Assembly: GCA_031278495.1 (NCBI GenBank)
Contig: JAITKG010000172.1
Span: 1 to 18,347, forward strand
Length of the DNA stretch: 18,347 bases
Reading direction: 5' to 3'
DNA from: Prevotellaceae bacterium
Lineage (GTDB): Bacteria > Bacteroidota > Bacteroidia > Bacteroidales > UBA932
Part shown: positions 1-6,586 of the stretch, piece by piece
Layout: each line of letters begins with the position of its first letter
Position numbering within the stretch: the stretch's first letter is position 1
Notes under the pieces: generated by a model
What the model was told of the DNA's origin: nothing
Seen by the model: only the letters and a program-made list of their open reading frames with translations
Database searches by the model: none
Position numbers and translations under genes: made by a program

Positions 1-56
1 CGCGGTAGCATGGCTTAACACCCATAGGGTAGCATGAAGACGCCCTGCAACGGGAA

Positions 57-99
57 GCCCCCTAACCCCTAAAGGAATCCCCCTAACCCCCGAAGGGGG
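57..99. repeat. C-run/G-run hairpin repeat
   Basis: Two successive C-rich blocks of the form CCCCTAACCCC(C), the second closed by a G-run: CCCCC at 87-91, GAA loop, GGGGG at 95-99. A related hairpin (CCCC-AAA-GGGG) lies at 13507-13517 before nth. The segment 1-56 upstream also contains short C-run/G-run stems (for example ACCC/GGGT near 20-30) but no gene. Probably a dispersed repeat family; function unknown. Confidence 0.5.
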
Positions 100-105
100 A
101 ACAGG

Positions 106-191
106 GATTTACGGATTTACAGATTTACAGATTTACAGATTTACGGATTGAGGCTGGCGCAGGCAGCCACTTTCAACTTTCAACTTTCAAC
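106..191. repeat. Tripartite tandem-repeat module (copy 1)
   Basis: The left array is five 8-bp units GATTTAC(A/G) at 106-145 plus a partial unit to 149. The GC-rich centre at 152-168 has GGCTG and CAGCC as inverted ends. The right array is three perfect 7-bp units TTTCAAC at 171-191. No coding potential beyond low-complexity translation. Same architecture as modules at 361-452, 2001-2068, 6936-6981, 11227-11313 and 14907-14964. Confidence 0.8.
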
Positions 192-200
192 TGAAAAAGC

Positions 201-308
201 GCATTTATCGCCCGCAGCGCTTTCACCGCCCGAAGGGCTTTTATCGCGCGTAGCGCATTTATCGCCCGCAGGGCATTCACCGCCCGAAGGGCATTTATCG
301 CGCGCAGC
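201..308. repeat. Six tandem 18-bp repeats with 54-bp higher-order period
   Basis: Six consecutive 18-bp units, of which the first is GCATTTATCGCCCGCAGC, fill 201-308 without gaps. Units 1-3 and 4-6 match each other as a 54-bp block (about 50 of 54 positions identical), so a three-unit block has been duplicated. Because 18 is divisible by 3, one forward frame (an open frame over 148-372) translates as a six-residue peptide repeat (HLSPAA, LSPPEG, LLSRVA and so on). I treat this as repeat DNA, not a gene: the same frame also runs through unrelated tandem arrays on both sides and has no ribosome binding site. Confidence 0.85.
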
Positions 309-321
309 GCATAACGCAGCA

Positions 322-357
322 GATTCCTCGACTCCGCTTCGCTCCGCTCGGAATGAC
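322..357. repeat. GC-rich dispersed-type repeat with ATTCC/GGAAT ends
   Basis: A segment starting ATTCC near 323 and ending GGAAT near 354, with CTCCGC-type internal repeats (CTCCGCTTCGCTCCGCTC) between. The sequence type resembles short dispersed intergenic repeats seen in many bacterial genomes. Only one copy is visible here, so repeat status is inferred from its look and its position between tandem arrays. Confidence 0.35.
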
Positions 358-360
358 GTG

Positions 361-452
361 CTAATGTGCTAATGTGACTAATGTGCTAATGTGACTAATT
401 ATGCTGGCGCGCCAGCCCAATCTGTAAATCTGTAAATCCGTAAATCTGTAAA
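361..452. repeat. Tripartite tandem-repeat module (copy 2)
   Basis: Left array: alternating 8- and 9-bp units CTAATGTG and CTAATGTGA at 361-394, ending CTAATTAT. Centre: the perfect 14-bp palindrome GCTGGCGCGCCAGC at 403-416. Right array: four 8-bp units TCTGTAAA (third is TCCGTAAA) at 421-452. The right array is the reverse complement of the GATTTACA array at 106-145, so 106-452 is bounded by inverted arrays. The left array and start of the centre recur at 11247-11287 with 20-bp exact matches. Confidence 0.85.
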
Positions 453-475
453 TAAGGTAAATCCCCCTTGTCCGC

Positions 476-506
476 TTGCTGTTTTAAATAAATTTACCTA
501 TTTTTG
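476..506 (+). promoter_or_regulatory. Bacteroidota-type promoter of the DUF5106 operon
   Basis: TTG at 476-478, 20-bp spacer, then TATTTTTG at 499-506, fitting the Bacteroidota -33 TTTG / -7 TAnnTTTG form. It sits 24 bp before the ATG at 530 and is the only such match in the spacer. Confidence 0.65.
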
Positions 507-529
507 TACACAATAAGTATAACATCATT

Positions 530-2005
530 ATGAGAATGCGGTTTATTTTTTTTATTACAATGCTTGCAATCCTGCCGGGCGCCGCTGCTGCACAGGGTTA
601 CCGGATAGAATTATTACTCGACGACGCACAGAAAGACTCTACTGTTTTGTTGGCAAGATATGGCGGCGATAGCAAATATGCCGTCGATACCGCCCTGACC
701 GATGCGAAAGGACGCGCCGTGTTTTCGAAAGGAACATCCTTGCCGGGCGGCTTGTATTTATTTGCTTCCGGCGGTATGTTGTTGTTCGACTTCCTTATTT
801 CGGACGGCGAAAGCCAGCAGTTCAGCGTGCATTACAAAAAAGATAAGGACAAACCGGTAGAAATTATTTACAAAAACTCGCCGGAAAATGTAGCGTTTTT
901 AGACTTCCAAAAATATCTTGGACAACGGCAACGCGCCGGCAACCGCTTGCGCGAACAGGCGCAGAAAGATACTTCGTTTGCCGCCATCGCCCGCGACAGC
1001 TTGAAAATTATCGCCGGCGAAGAGAAAGCCTATACCCGGCAAGTGATGGAACAGTGGCAAGGAAAACTGCTGGCGTCTATGGCGCGGGCAGTGCAGCCGG
1101 CAGCCGTTGCGCCCGAACCGGATATTCCCGAAGACGCCGCCAACCGCGACTCGTTGCGTTGGGTATATTATTACAACTGGGATAAAAACCACTACCTCGA
1201 CAACCTTGATTTTTCCGACGCCCGGCTACTGAATACGCCGGTGTTCCAGCCGAATTTTGAATATTATTTCCAGCACAAACTTATTCAACACCCCGATTCC
1301 ATTATCCCGCAAATACACGCGGTGCTGGAGCTGGCAAAAGCCGACAGTACGATGTTCATGTTTTGTTTGGGGCATCTTTTCAATACCTATATCCAGTGGA
1401 AAACCTATACCATCACTTCCGAACATGCGATGGGCATGGAAGCGGCAGCGCTCGACATCATCAATACCTATTACCTTTCGGGGCAAGCCGCATGGGCAGA
1501 GAAAGACACAGCCTTTATGAAAAGCATCCGCGAATATGCGCACTACAACGCCCATTCGCTGGTGGGCATGAAAGCGCACGACCTGAAAATGCAAACGATG
1601 ACGGGGGAATACGTTTCGCTGTTCGATATCCAGGCGCCTTACACGCTGCTTATTTTCTTCGATTCCAATTGCGGGCATTGCAAAACGGAAATCCCGAAAT
1701 TGCATGAAGTGTATGCCAAATATAAGGATAAGGGAGTGCAAACTTTTTGCGTATATACGCAAGTCAACCAGCCGGAGTGGTTGAAATTCCTGCAGGAACA
1801 CCAGCTGGAAGACTGGATAAATGTATGGGACCCTTACCGGCAAACAGGTTTTTACGACTGGTATGGCGTGAATACAACGCCGCAGGTATTCTTGCTGAAC
1901 AAAGATAAAACCATTATTGCCCGCCGCGTATCCCATGATTTGTTGTCGCAGCTCTTAGGACTGTACATAGATAAAGAACCTGTCAAGGATACGGGGGGAA
2001 GTTAA
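530..2005 (+). CDS. Exported DUF5106/thioredoxin-like protein (CGHC)
   Basis: A 491-residue protein with a signal peptide (residues 1-21, ending AAAAQ, no lipobox cysteine), so probably periplasmic. Residues about 23-110 resemble the small beta-rich N-terminal domain (DUF4369-like) of Bacteroidota TlpA-type proteins. The middle, with a DFSDARLLNTPVF segment, matches the DUF5106 family. Residues about 355-480 form a thioredoxin fold with the redox motif C381-G-H-C384 and a cis-proline at P451 (TTPQVF). Likely a membrane-side or periplasmic thiol-disulfide oxidoreductase; the substrate is unknown. First gene of a three-gene + strand run, with a paralogue directly downstream. The TAA stop at 2003-2005 lies inside a GTTAAGA tandem array. 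Confidence 0.85.
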   Translation: MRMRFIFFITMLAILPGAAAAQGYRIELLLDDAQKDSTVLLARYGGDSKYAVDTALTDAKGRAVFSKGTSLPGGLYLFASGGMLLFDFLISDGESQQFSVHYKKDKDKPVEIIYKNSPENVAFLDFQKYLGQRQRAGNRLREQAQKDTSFAAIARDSLKIIAGEEKAYTRQVMEQWQGKLLASMARAVQPAAVAPEPDIPEDAANRDSLRWVYYYNWDKNHYLDNLDFSDARLLNTPVFQPNFEYYFQHKLIQHPDSIIPQIHAVLELAKADSTMFMFCLGHLFNTYIQWKTYTITSEHAMGMEAAALDIINTYYLSGQAAWAEKDTAFMKSIREYAHYNAHSLVGMKAHDLKMQTMTGEYVSLFDIQAPYTLLIFFDSNCGHCKTEIPKLHEVYAKYKDKGVQTFCVYTQVNQPEWLKFLQEHQLEDWINVWDPYRQTGFYDWYGVNTTPQVFLLNKDKTIIARRVSHDLLSQLLGLYIDKEPVKDTGGS

Positions 2006-2068
2006 GAGTTAAGAGTTATGAGTGCCGGCGTCAGCCAGTCAGAAATTAGAAATCAGAAATTAAAAATC
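2001..2068. repeat. Tripartite tandem-repeat module (copy 3)
   Basis: Three 7-bp units GTTAAGA/GTTATGA at 2001-2021, GC-rich centre GCCGGCGTCAGCC at 2024-2036, then four 7-bp units AGAAATT/AGAAATC/AAAAATC at 2041-2068. It fills the entire spacer between the two DUF5106 genes and provides the stop codon of the first. Confidence 0.85.
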
Positions 2069-2078
2069 AAAACATAAC

Positions 2079-3524
2079 ATGATGAAAAAAATTATTACTG
2101 TTTCCCTTGCCGTATTATTATGCAGTACGTGGGGAATTGCTGCCTCGCAGAAGAAAACCGCCGCCCCGCTGAAGGGGTATGCTATCGAAGTACAAATTAC
2201 CGGCGCAAAACAAGATGCACTGGTACGGCTGCACCACTACGTGAATGCGGAATCCGTAGCATTCGACTCGTTACAGCTGGACGCCGGTGGAAAAGTTGTA
2301 TTCAAAGGCGGGCAGCCGCTTGACGCCGGCATGTATAGCCTTAAAGTAGAGAATAGCAACATTGACTTCTTTATTACCGCCGGCGTTCCGCAACAATTTT
2401 CTATCACGTTTGATACGTCGCAAGGGCTGCCTTCGCTCGTTGTGAAGGGGTCGCCGGAAAACGAAGGCTTTGCCGATTATATGCATTTTATTAGCTCCAT
2501 CCGGCAACATGCCCAACGGTTACAGGAACGGATGCAACTCTACCGGCAAAATCCCGATTCTGCTTATTCCATCACGTCGCAAATGCAGCAGTTGAACCAG
2601 CAAGTAAAAGACCGCATCAACGCTATCTGGGAAAATTTCCCCAACACCACGCTGTCGTTCTTCTTCCACTCCATGCAGGAACCGGAAGCGCCGGAACCGA
2701 ATATCTCGCCCATGTCACCCAATCCCGATTCGTTGCGGCAGGCTTATTTTATGAACTTTTATAAAGAACGTTTTTTTGATAATGTAGATTTTTCCGACGC
2801 GCGCATACTGCGCCTGCCGGTATTGACCAATTTGTTCACCACCTATTTTTCACAAGTGCTTCCGCCGGAAAAAGAGGTGTTGCAGGCACAAGTCGATTTT
2901 TTAATTGGCAAAACCAAAGTAAACCGGGAAGTATATGAATTTGCAGTACGCAACCTTTACGATTTTTTCCGCCACGCGCCCTATCCCGAAATAGAACCCA
3001 TCGCCCTGTATATTGCCGATAAATACGTAGTGCAGGACGCCGGCGCATGGACGGACGAAGCCTATGTTTCCAAACTGCGGGAAGCCGCAAGGCTGGATAA
3101 ATTAAATCCGTTCGGCACAATTGCTACCAATTTGAAACTGCAAGACCCAAATGGGCAATTCATCGCGCTGCATGACGTACAAGCGCCCTATACGGTGCTT
3201 TATTTCTTCAATCCGTTATGCGGAACCTGCGCTGTAGTAACCCCTATCCTTTGGGAAACCTACCGGGAGTACCGCAACAAAGGACTGCAAGTATATGCCG
3301 TGTATGTAGACAAAACCAAATCCGACTGGTTGCCCTACATTACCGAAAAAAATCAATTCGACTGGATAAACGTGTGGTCGCCGGATGAAACAGAAAACAT
3401 CTATGCAAAGTACGACATTCACGCTATCCCGACGATTTATTTATTGGATAACGAGAAAAAAATTATCCTGAAAGATGCCCTTATCGACCAGTTAAAAGCC
3501 ACTTTATCCACTTTATTGCCGTGA
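2079..3524 (+). CDS. Exported DUF5106/thioredoxin-like protein, second copy (CGTC)
   Basis: 481 residues, paralogue of the preceding gene. Signal peptide over about residues 1-22 (ends GIAAS); residue 2 is also Met, so translation may start at 2082. Same domain order: beta-rich N-terminal domain, DUF5106 region with DFSDARILRLPVL, then a thioredoxin fold. The redox cysteines are C381-G-T-C384 and the cis-proline is P451 (AIPTIY), at exactly the same residue numbers as in the first copy. Thr replaces His between the cysteines, which in thioredoxin-fold enzymes changes redox potential, so the pair may differ in direction or partner. No promoter is visible in the spacer, so it is probably co-transcribed with the first copy. 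Confidence 0.85.
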   Translation: MMKKIITVSLAVLLCSTWGIAASQKKTAAPLKGYAIEVQITGAKQDALVRLHHYVNAESVAFDSLQLDAGGKVVFKGGQPLDAGMYSLKVENSNIDFFITAGVPQQFSITFDTSQGLPSLVVKGSPENEGFADYMHFISSIRQHAQRLQERMQLYRQNPDSAYSITSQMQQLNQQVKDRINAIWENFPNTTLSFFFHSMQEPEAPEPNISPMSPNPDSLRQAYFMNFYKERFFDNVDFSDARILRLPVLTNLFTTYFSQVLPPEKEVLQAQVDFLIGKTKVNREVYEFAVRNLYDFFRHAPYPEIEPIALYIADKYVVQDAGAWTDEAYVSKLREAARLDKLNPFGTIATNLKLQDPNGQFIALHDVQAPYTVLYFFNPLCGTCAVVTPILWETYREYRNKGLQVYAVYVDKTKSDWLPYITEKNQFDWINVWSPDETENIYAKYDIHAIPTIYLLDNEKKIILKDALIDQLKATLSTLLP

Positions 3525-4288
3525 GATTAAACCTGAAAAACCCCATCATTTTCTTTGATGTTGAAACCACCGGGCTGGATATTGCGAAAGACCGCATTGT
3601 AGAAATAAGCATCCTGAAAATATTGCCCGATAACAGCGAAGAATGTAAAACGCGCCGTATCAATCCGACCATTCCTATTCCTAAAGCAGTGCAGGCGTTG
3701 CACGGCATCAGTGACGCCGACGTCGCCGGCTGCCCAACTTTCCCCGAAGTGGCAAAAAGTTTGGCGGCTTACATGGAAGGTTGCGATATTGCCGGCTACA
3801 ATTCGCTGAAATTTGACATTCCCATTTTAGCCGAAGAATTTATCCGCGCCGGCGTGAACTTTGAGTTCCGTAAACGCAAGCTGATAGACGTGCAAACTAT
3901 TTTTTATAAAATGGAACCGCGTACGTTGTCCGGCGCCTTTAAATTTTATTGCAACAAAATACTGGAAAACGCACACAGCGCCGAAGCCGATACGCGGGCT
4001 ACCTACGAAGTGTTGCAGGCGCAATTGGACAAATACGATACCCTGCAAAACGATATGGCGCACCTTGCCGCATTCTCCAACGACAAACGACTGTTGGACT
4101 ATGCGGGTCGTTTTGTTTTTAATGATAACGGGGAAGCTGTTATCACTTTCGGCAAACACAAAGGCAAGCGCGTAACGGATGTGCTGCAAGAAGAACCAGC
4201 CTACTATACGTGGATTATGTCAAGCGACTTTACGCTTGACACCAAGCGTGTGCTTACCGAATTGAAATTACAACAATTTGGGAAGTAG
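3521..4288 (+). CDS. DnaQ/ExoX-like DEDDh 3'-5' exonuclease
   Basis: 255 residues. The N-terminal RNase H-fold exonuclease domain (about 8-165) shows all three motifs: D13-V-E15 in FFDVETTG, D99 in YNSLKFDIP, and H152...D157 in HSAEADTRAT, which makes it a DEDDh enzyme. The C-terminal part (about 205-250, ITFGKHKGKRV...YYTWIMSSDF) resembles the small domain at the end of exodeoxyribonuclease X-type proteins. It should degrade single DNA strands from the 3' end, in repair or as a proofreading-like activity. The start codon is GTG (3521-3523), overlapping the TGA of the upstream gene (3522-3524) as GTGA, which suggests translational coupling. The next in-frame Met is near residue 85, inside the domain, so GTG is well supported. 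Confidence 0.88.
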   Translation: MRLNLKNPIIFFDVETTGLDIAKDRIVEISILKILPDNSEECKTRRINPTIPIPKAVQALHGISDADVAGCPTFPEVAKSLAAYMEGCDIAGYNSLKFDIPILAEEFIRAGVNFEFRKRKLIDVQTIFYKMEPRTLSGAFKFYCNKILENAHSAEADTRATYEVLQAQLDKYDTLQNDMAHLAAFSNDKRLLDYAGRFVFNDNGEAVITFGKHKGKRVTDVLQEEPAYYTWIMSSDFTLDTKRVLTELKLQQFGK

Positions 4289-4300
4289 ATAAAATTTTGT

Positions 4301-4331
4301 TTTGATACTTCTGAAAAAAATACTACCTTTG
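4301..4331 (+). promoter_or_regulatory. Promoter of tRNA-Lys
   Basis: TTTG at 4301-4304, 19-bp spacer, TACCTTTG at 4324-4331: an exact fit to the Bacteroidota TTTG/TAnnTTTG form, 28 bp before the mature tRNA. Confidence 0.75.
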
Positions 4332-4359
4332 CATCCGCTTTTGAAAAAAGCGCCGGAAC

Positions 4360-4435
4360 GATTCGCTAGCTCAGCTGGTAGAGCACAACACTTTTAATGT
4401 TGGGGTCCCGGGTTCGAGCCCCGGGCGGATCACCA
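4360..4435 (+). tRNA. tRNA-Lys (anticodon UUU), CCA encoded
   Basis: Full cloverleaf. Acceptor GATTCGC (4360-4366) pairs with GCGGATC (4425-4431) with one T-G pair. The anticodon stem CAACA/TGTTG encloses loop CTTTTAA, giving anticodon TTT at 4393-4395. The T-arm is CCGGG-TTCGAGC-CCCGG. The discriminator is A4432 and CCA is encoded at 4433-4435. A tyrosine recombinase gene starts 194 bp downstream, so the 3' end of this tRNA is the probable integration target of the adjoining island. Confidence 0.97.
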
Positions 4436-4466
4436 AGTTATAAATCAAATATAGCGAAAAACAATG

Positions 4467-4501
4467 AAAATCGCCGCAAAGTAAAGAGTTGCGGCGATTT
4501 T
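4467..4501 (+). terminator. Intrinsic terminator of tRNA-Lys
   Basis: A perfect 13-bp stem (4467-4479 with 4489-4501, AAAATCGCCGCAA and its complement), 9-nt loop, running into TTTTTCTTTTTT. It lies 31 bp after the tRNA CCA. Confidence 0.85.
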
Positions 4502-4548
4502 TCTTTTTTGCCATACGCATAAAAACGAATAAAAAAGAAATTTTTTTG

Positions 4549-4595
4549 TACATTTGCGACACAAATGCGACACGTGCGATACGCACATGCGACAC
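4549..4595 (+). promoter_or_regulatory. Integrase promoter overlapping four TGCGACAC repeats
   Basis: TACATTTG at 4549-4556 fits the -7 element; no clear TTTG is found at the -33 distance. Direct repeats TGCGACAC lie at 4555-4562, 4566-4573 and 4588-4595, with TGCGATAC at 4575-4582 (start-to-start 11, 9 and 13 bp). The first repeat overlaps the -7 element. Such direct repeats next to an integrase gene may be arm-type recombinase binding sites or an operator; this is inference. Confidence 0.5.
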
Positions 4596-4628
4596 GGCTA
4601 AAAACAAAAAATATGGCAAATGTAGAAT

Positions 4629-5831
4629 ATGATTTTATTTGGAATTACAAGCGTAAAACAACTAAAATCAGGGGACGTTGCCTCTATTCATTTAAAAGTA
4701 TATTTCGATAGAAATACCCGGCGGTATATTGATACAGGCATAGAAGTTCCAAAAGAATATTGGGACAATAAAAAATCATATATCAGCACACGTCATCCAA
4801 ATTACAACAGGTTGCATAAAATATTGCGTGATTTAAAATCCGGCATTGAGAATTACGAACAAAAGCTGATTGACAAAAAACAATCGCTGACACCTGTTGA
4901 ACTGGAAAAATTTTTATCAGGAAAAAGTACTAATCCCGATAATTTCTTAGAATTTCTGCGGAATGAAATCAACGGCGACAATACTATTGAACACGACTCG
5001 AAGAAATCACACTATACCACGCTGAAAAACCTTGAAGAATTTAGCAACGGACTGCTTTCTTTAACGGAAATAAACTATAAATGGGTAGTGGATTTCGATA
5101 GATGGTTACGTGAAAAAAAATTAAAACAGAACACCATTCGCAAACGGCACCAAATCGTTTCCCGCTATTATAAACGCGCTGAAAAATACGGATTAGTTGA
5201 AAAGGGAAACAATCCATATAATGACTTTAAAGTAAAAACTATTGAAGGCACACGGACGGCGCTTGAAGAATTTGAACTGGTATCAATGGAAAACTTCGAC
5301 CGTTCCCTTATTGACGAATCCACCCAAATTGTTCTCGACCGCTTTCTTTTTTCTTGCTATACCGGATTACGTATATCTGACAATCTTTCCTTACTGAAAT
5401 CCGATATTACGCCGTCCGATGACGGGTTGGTTTTAACAAAATGTATGGAAAAAACAGATACGATTACCGGTGCAAGCGTGGTGCTTCCACTTCGATTATT
5501 ATTTGGCGGAAAGCCTGAAGAAATAGCCATAAAGTACATGGAAAAATTTAAGGACATTCCCTGTTTATTTCCGGCAATGACGGAACAGGCGATAAACCGG
5601 ACGTTAAAAGTAATTTCAGCGATTGTGCGGTTACGAACCCCGCTCACATTTCATATTGCCCGACACACCTTTGGAACAGCCCTCGCTGATATTACCATGA
5701 ACCCTTATTTGATTATGGATTTAATGGGACACCGCGATATAAAAACTTCCATGATTTACATTCACCAAAGTGCGGAACGCACCAAACGGCAGCTTGCCGG
5801 CATTAAAAATTGGTGGGGAAATAAAATTTAA
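4629..5831 (+). CDS. Tyrosine recombinase (phage-type integrase)
   Basis: 400 residues. An arm-type DNA-binding region (about 1-90, with VYFDRNTRRYIDTGIEVPKEYWD) is followed by a SAM-like core-binding domain (about 100-205) and the catalytic domain (about 215-395). Catalytic residues are visible: R248 in TGLRISD, H342 and R345 in HIARHTFGT, H368 in MGHRD and nucleophile Y377 in SMIYIHQS. It cuts and joins DNA at att sites to insert or excise the element, probably at tRNA-Lys. The start is uncertain: an ATG at 4613 in another frame opens a 32-codon frame (MANVEYDFIW...) that looks like a normal N-terminus for this family, so a frameshift or a different start is possible. Confidence 0.93.
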   Translation: MILFGITSVKQLKSGDVASIHLKVYFDRNTRRYIDTGIEVPKEYWDNKKSYISTRHPNYNRLHKILRDLKSGIENYEQKLIDKKQSLTPVELEKFLSGKSTNPDNFLEFLRNEINGDNTIEHDSKKSHYTTLKNLEEFSNGLLSLTEINYKWVVDFDRWLREKKLKQNTIRKRHQIVSRYYKRAEKYGLVEKGNNPYNDFKVKTIEGTRTALEEFELVSMENFDRSLIDESTQIVLDRFLFSCYTGLRISDNLSLLKSDITPSDDGLVLTKCMEKTDTITGASVVLPLRLLFGGKPEEIAIKYMEKFKDIPCLFPAMTEQAINRTLKVISAIVRLRTPLTFHIARHTFGTALADITMNPYLIMDLMGHRDIKTSMIYIHQSAERTKRQLAGIKNWWGNKI

Positions 5832-5852
5832 CAATTTCTTAATATAAAACAC

Positions 5853-5883
5853 TTGCATATATAGCGAATATGTTACACCTTTG
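5853..5883 (+). promoter_or_regulatory. Probable hicAB promoter
   Basis: TTG at 5853-5855, 20-bp spacer, CACCTTTG at 5876-5883, one mismatch from TAnnTTTG. It ends 27 bp before the hicA ATG. The spacer holds CATAT/ATATG half-sites (near 5856-5872) that could bind the antitoxin; this is speculative. Confidence 0.45.
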
Positions 5884-5910
5884 TATCGTCTAATTAAAAA
5901 GAATAAAACA

Positions 5911-6093
5911 ATGAAATGGTCAGAACTAAGAAAAAAAGCCGAACAAAGAGGCTGGTACATTGTAAGGAATGGAAGCAAACATGATGTGTATGCCCATCCT
6001 GAAAAAAATTACCAAATCGCAATCGAGCGGCACGACGCTAACGAAGTAAAAACAGGCATTTATTACAAACTAAAAAAACAGATAGGCTTTTAA
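5911..6093 (+). CDS. hicA: HicA-type mRNA interferase toxin
   Basis: 60 residues, the usual HicA length. The dsRBD-like fold signature is clear: N-terminal helix (SELRKKAEQRGW), strand YIVRNGSKHDVYAHP with the conserved active-site histidine region at 21-24 (GSKH), strand QIAIERHD, and a closing helix ending QIGF. HicA toxins cut mRNA in a ribosome-independent way and are blocked by HicB, encoded 35 bp downstream. The ATG at 5911 is chosen over a TTG 30 bp upstream because the family's start (MKWSELRK) matches and the TTG lies in the -7 element. Confidence 0.88.
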   Translation: MKWSELRKKAEQRGWYIVRNGSKHDVYAHPEKNYQIAIERHDANEVKTGIYYKLKKQIGF

Positions 6094-6126
6094 GCCTGTC
6101 TGTAAAATTTAACAAAAATTTTTACA
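6078..6126 (+). promoter_or_regulatory. Two inverted repeats between hicA and hicB
   Basis: The first dyad, 6078-6103, has 12-bp arms (ACAGATAGGCTT / AAGCCTGTCTGT) with one T-G position and a 2-bp centre; it contains the hicA stop codon. The second, 6101-6126, has arms TGTAAAATTT and AAATTTTTACA with a 1-bp indel and ends just before the hicB ATG. They may be DNA operators for the HicB helix-turn-helix domain, or an RNA hairpin adjusting the toxin to antitoxin ratio. Confidence 0.45.
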
Positions 6127-6128
6127 CA

Positions 6129-6530
6129 ATGAAAACGACAGCGCTAATTGAAATGGGAAAAGACGGCACATTTAGCATCTTTACACCCGACATTGACCAC
6201 ACCATTATTGGCGAGGGCGACACAGTAATGGAAGCAAAAGCCGACTTTGACAACTCCGTCAAAGAAATGATGCTTTCCTATACTGAGAACGGGAAAGCCA
6301 TTCCCGAAGAACTGCAAGGAATATCATTCGATTATAAATACGATATTGCTTCGCTGTTTAATTTTTACAACTGGATTAACGTATCGAAATTTGCAGAAAA
6401 AGCCGGTATTAACGCTTCACTGATGCGGCAATACAAAGCCGGGATAACATATATTTCGGATACGCAAACCAATAAAATAGAAGAAACACTGCACGCATTG
6501 GGCGCTGAATTAACAGCCGTGAAACTTTGA
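6129..6530 (+). CDS. hicB: HicB-type antitoxin with C-terminal HTH
   Basis: 133 residues. The N-terminal half (about 1-75) is the degenerate RNase H-like HicB fold, with FSIFTPDIDHTIIGEGDTVMEAKADF. The C-terminal part (about 80-133: VSKFAEKAGINASLMRQYKAG) is an Xre-like helix-turn-helix, found in HicB proteins that repress their own promoter. It binds and neutralises HicA, the gene directly upstream. Toxin-first order is usual for hicAB. The ATG at 6129 gives the full N-terminal fold. A strong terminator follows 24 bp after the stop. Confidence 0.88.
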   Translation: MKTTALIEMGKDGTFSIFTPDIDHTIIGEGDTVMEAKADFDNSVKEMMLSYTENGKAIPEELQGISFDYKYDIASLFNFYNWINVSKFAEKAGINASLMRQYKAGITYISDTQTNKIEETLHALGAELTAVKL

Positions 6531-6553
6531 CCGTTTCATTTTAATTAGACAAT

Positions 6554-6586
6554 ACCCCGCATTCCGGCTGTGATGCGGGGTTTTTT
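6554..6586 (+). terminator. Intrinsic terminator of hicAB
   Basis: A perfect 9-bp stem ACCCCGCAT (6554-6562) / ATGCGGGGT (6573-6581), 10-nt loop, followed by TTTTTT at 6581-6586. It abuts the stop codon of the convergent gene at 6585. Confidence 0.9.

Noticed and set aside
201..308. CRISPR array
   Set aside because: The 18-bp units are contiguous with no unique spacers and no cas gene is near.
148..372. Open frame of 74 codons with peptide repeats
   Set aside because: It is made entirely of tandem repeats (8-, 7- and 18-bp arrays) with no ribosome binding site or family resemblance; the open frame follows from an 18-bp period.
1226..1936. 236-codon - strand frame
   Set aside because: Shadow of the first DUF5106/thioredoxin gene.
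4371..4619. Minus-strand frame ending in IRPGLEPGTPTLKVLCSTS
   Set aside because: This is the well-known antisense reading of a tRNA-Lys gene; the cloverleaf on the + strand explains it.
4449..5868. Direct repeat ATATAGCGAA at 4449-4458 and 5859-5868 as att sites
   Set aside because: A 10-bp AT-rich match in a 2.5-kb island is expected by chance and it does not include the tRNA 3' end.
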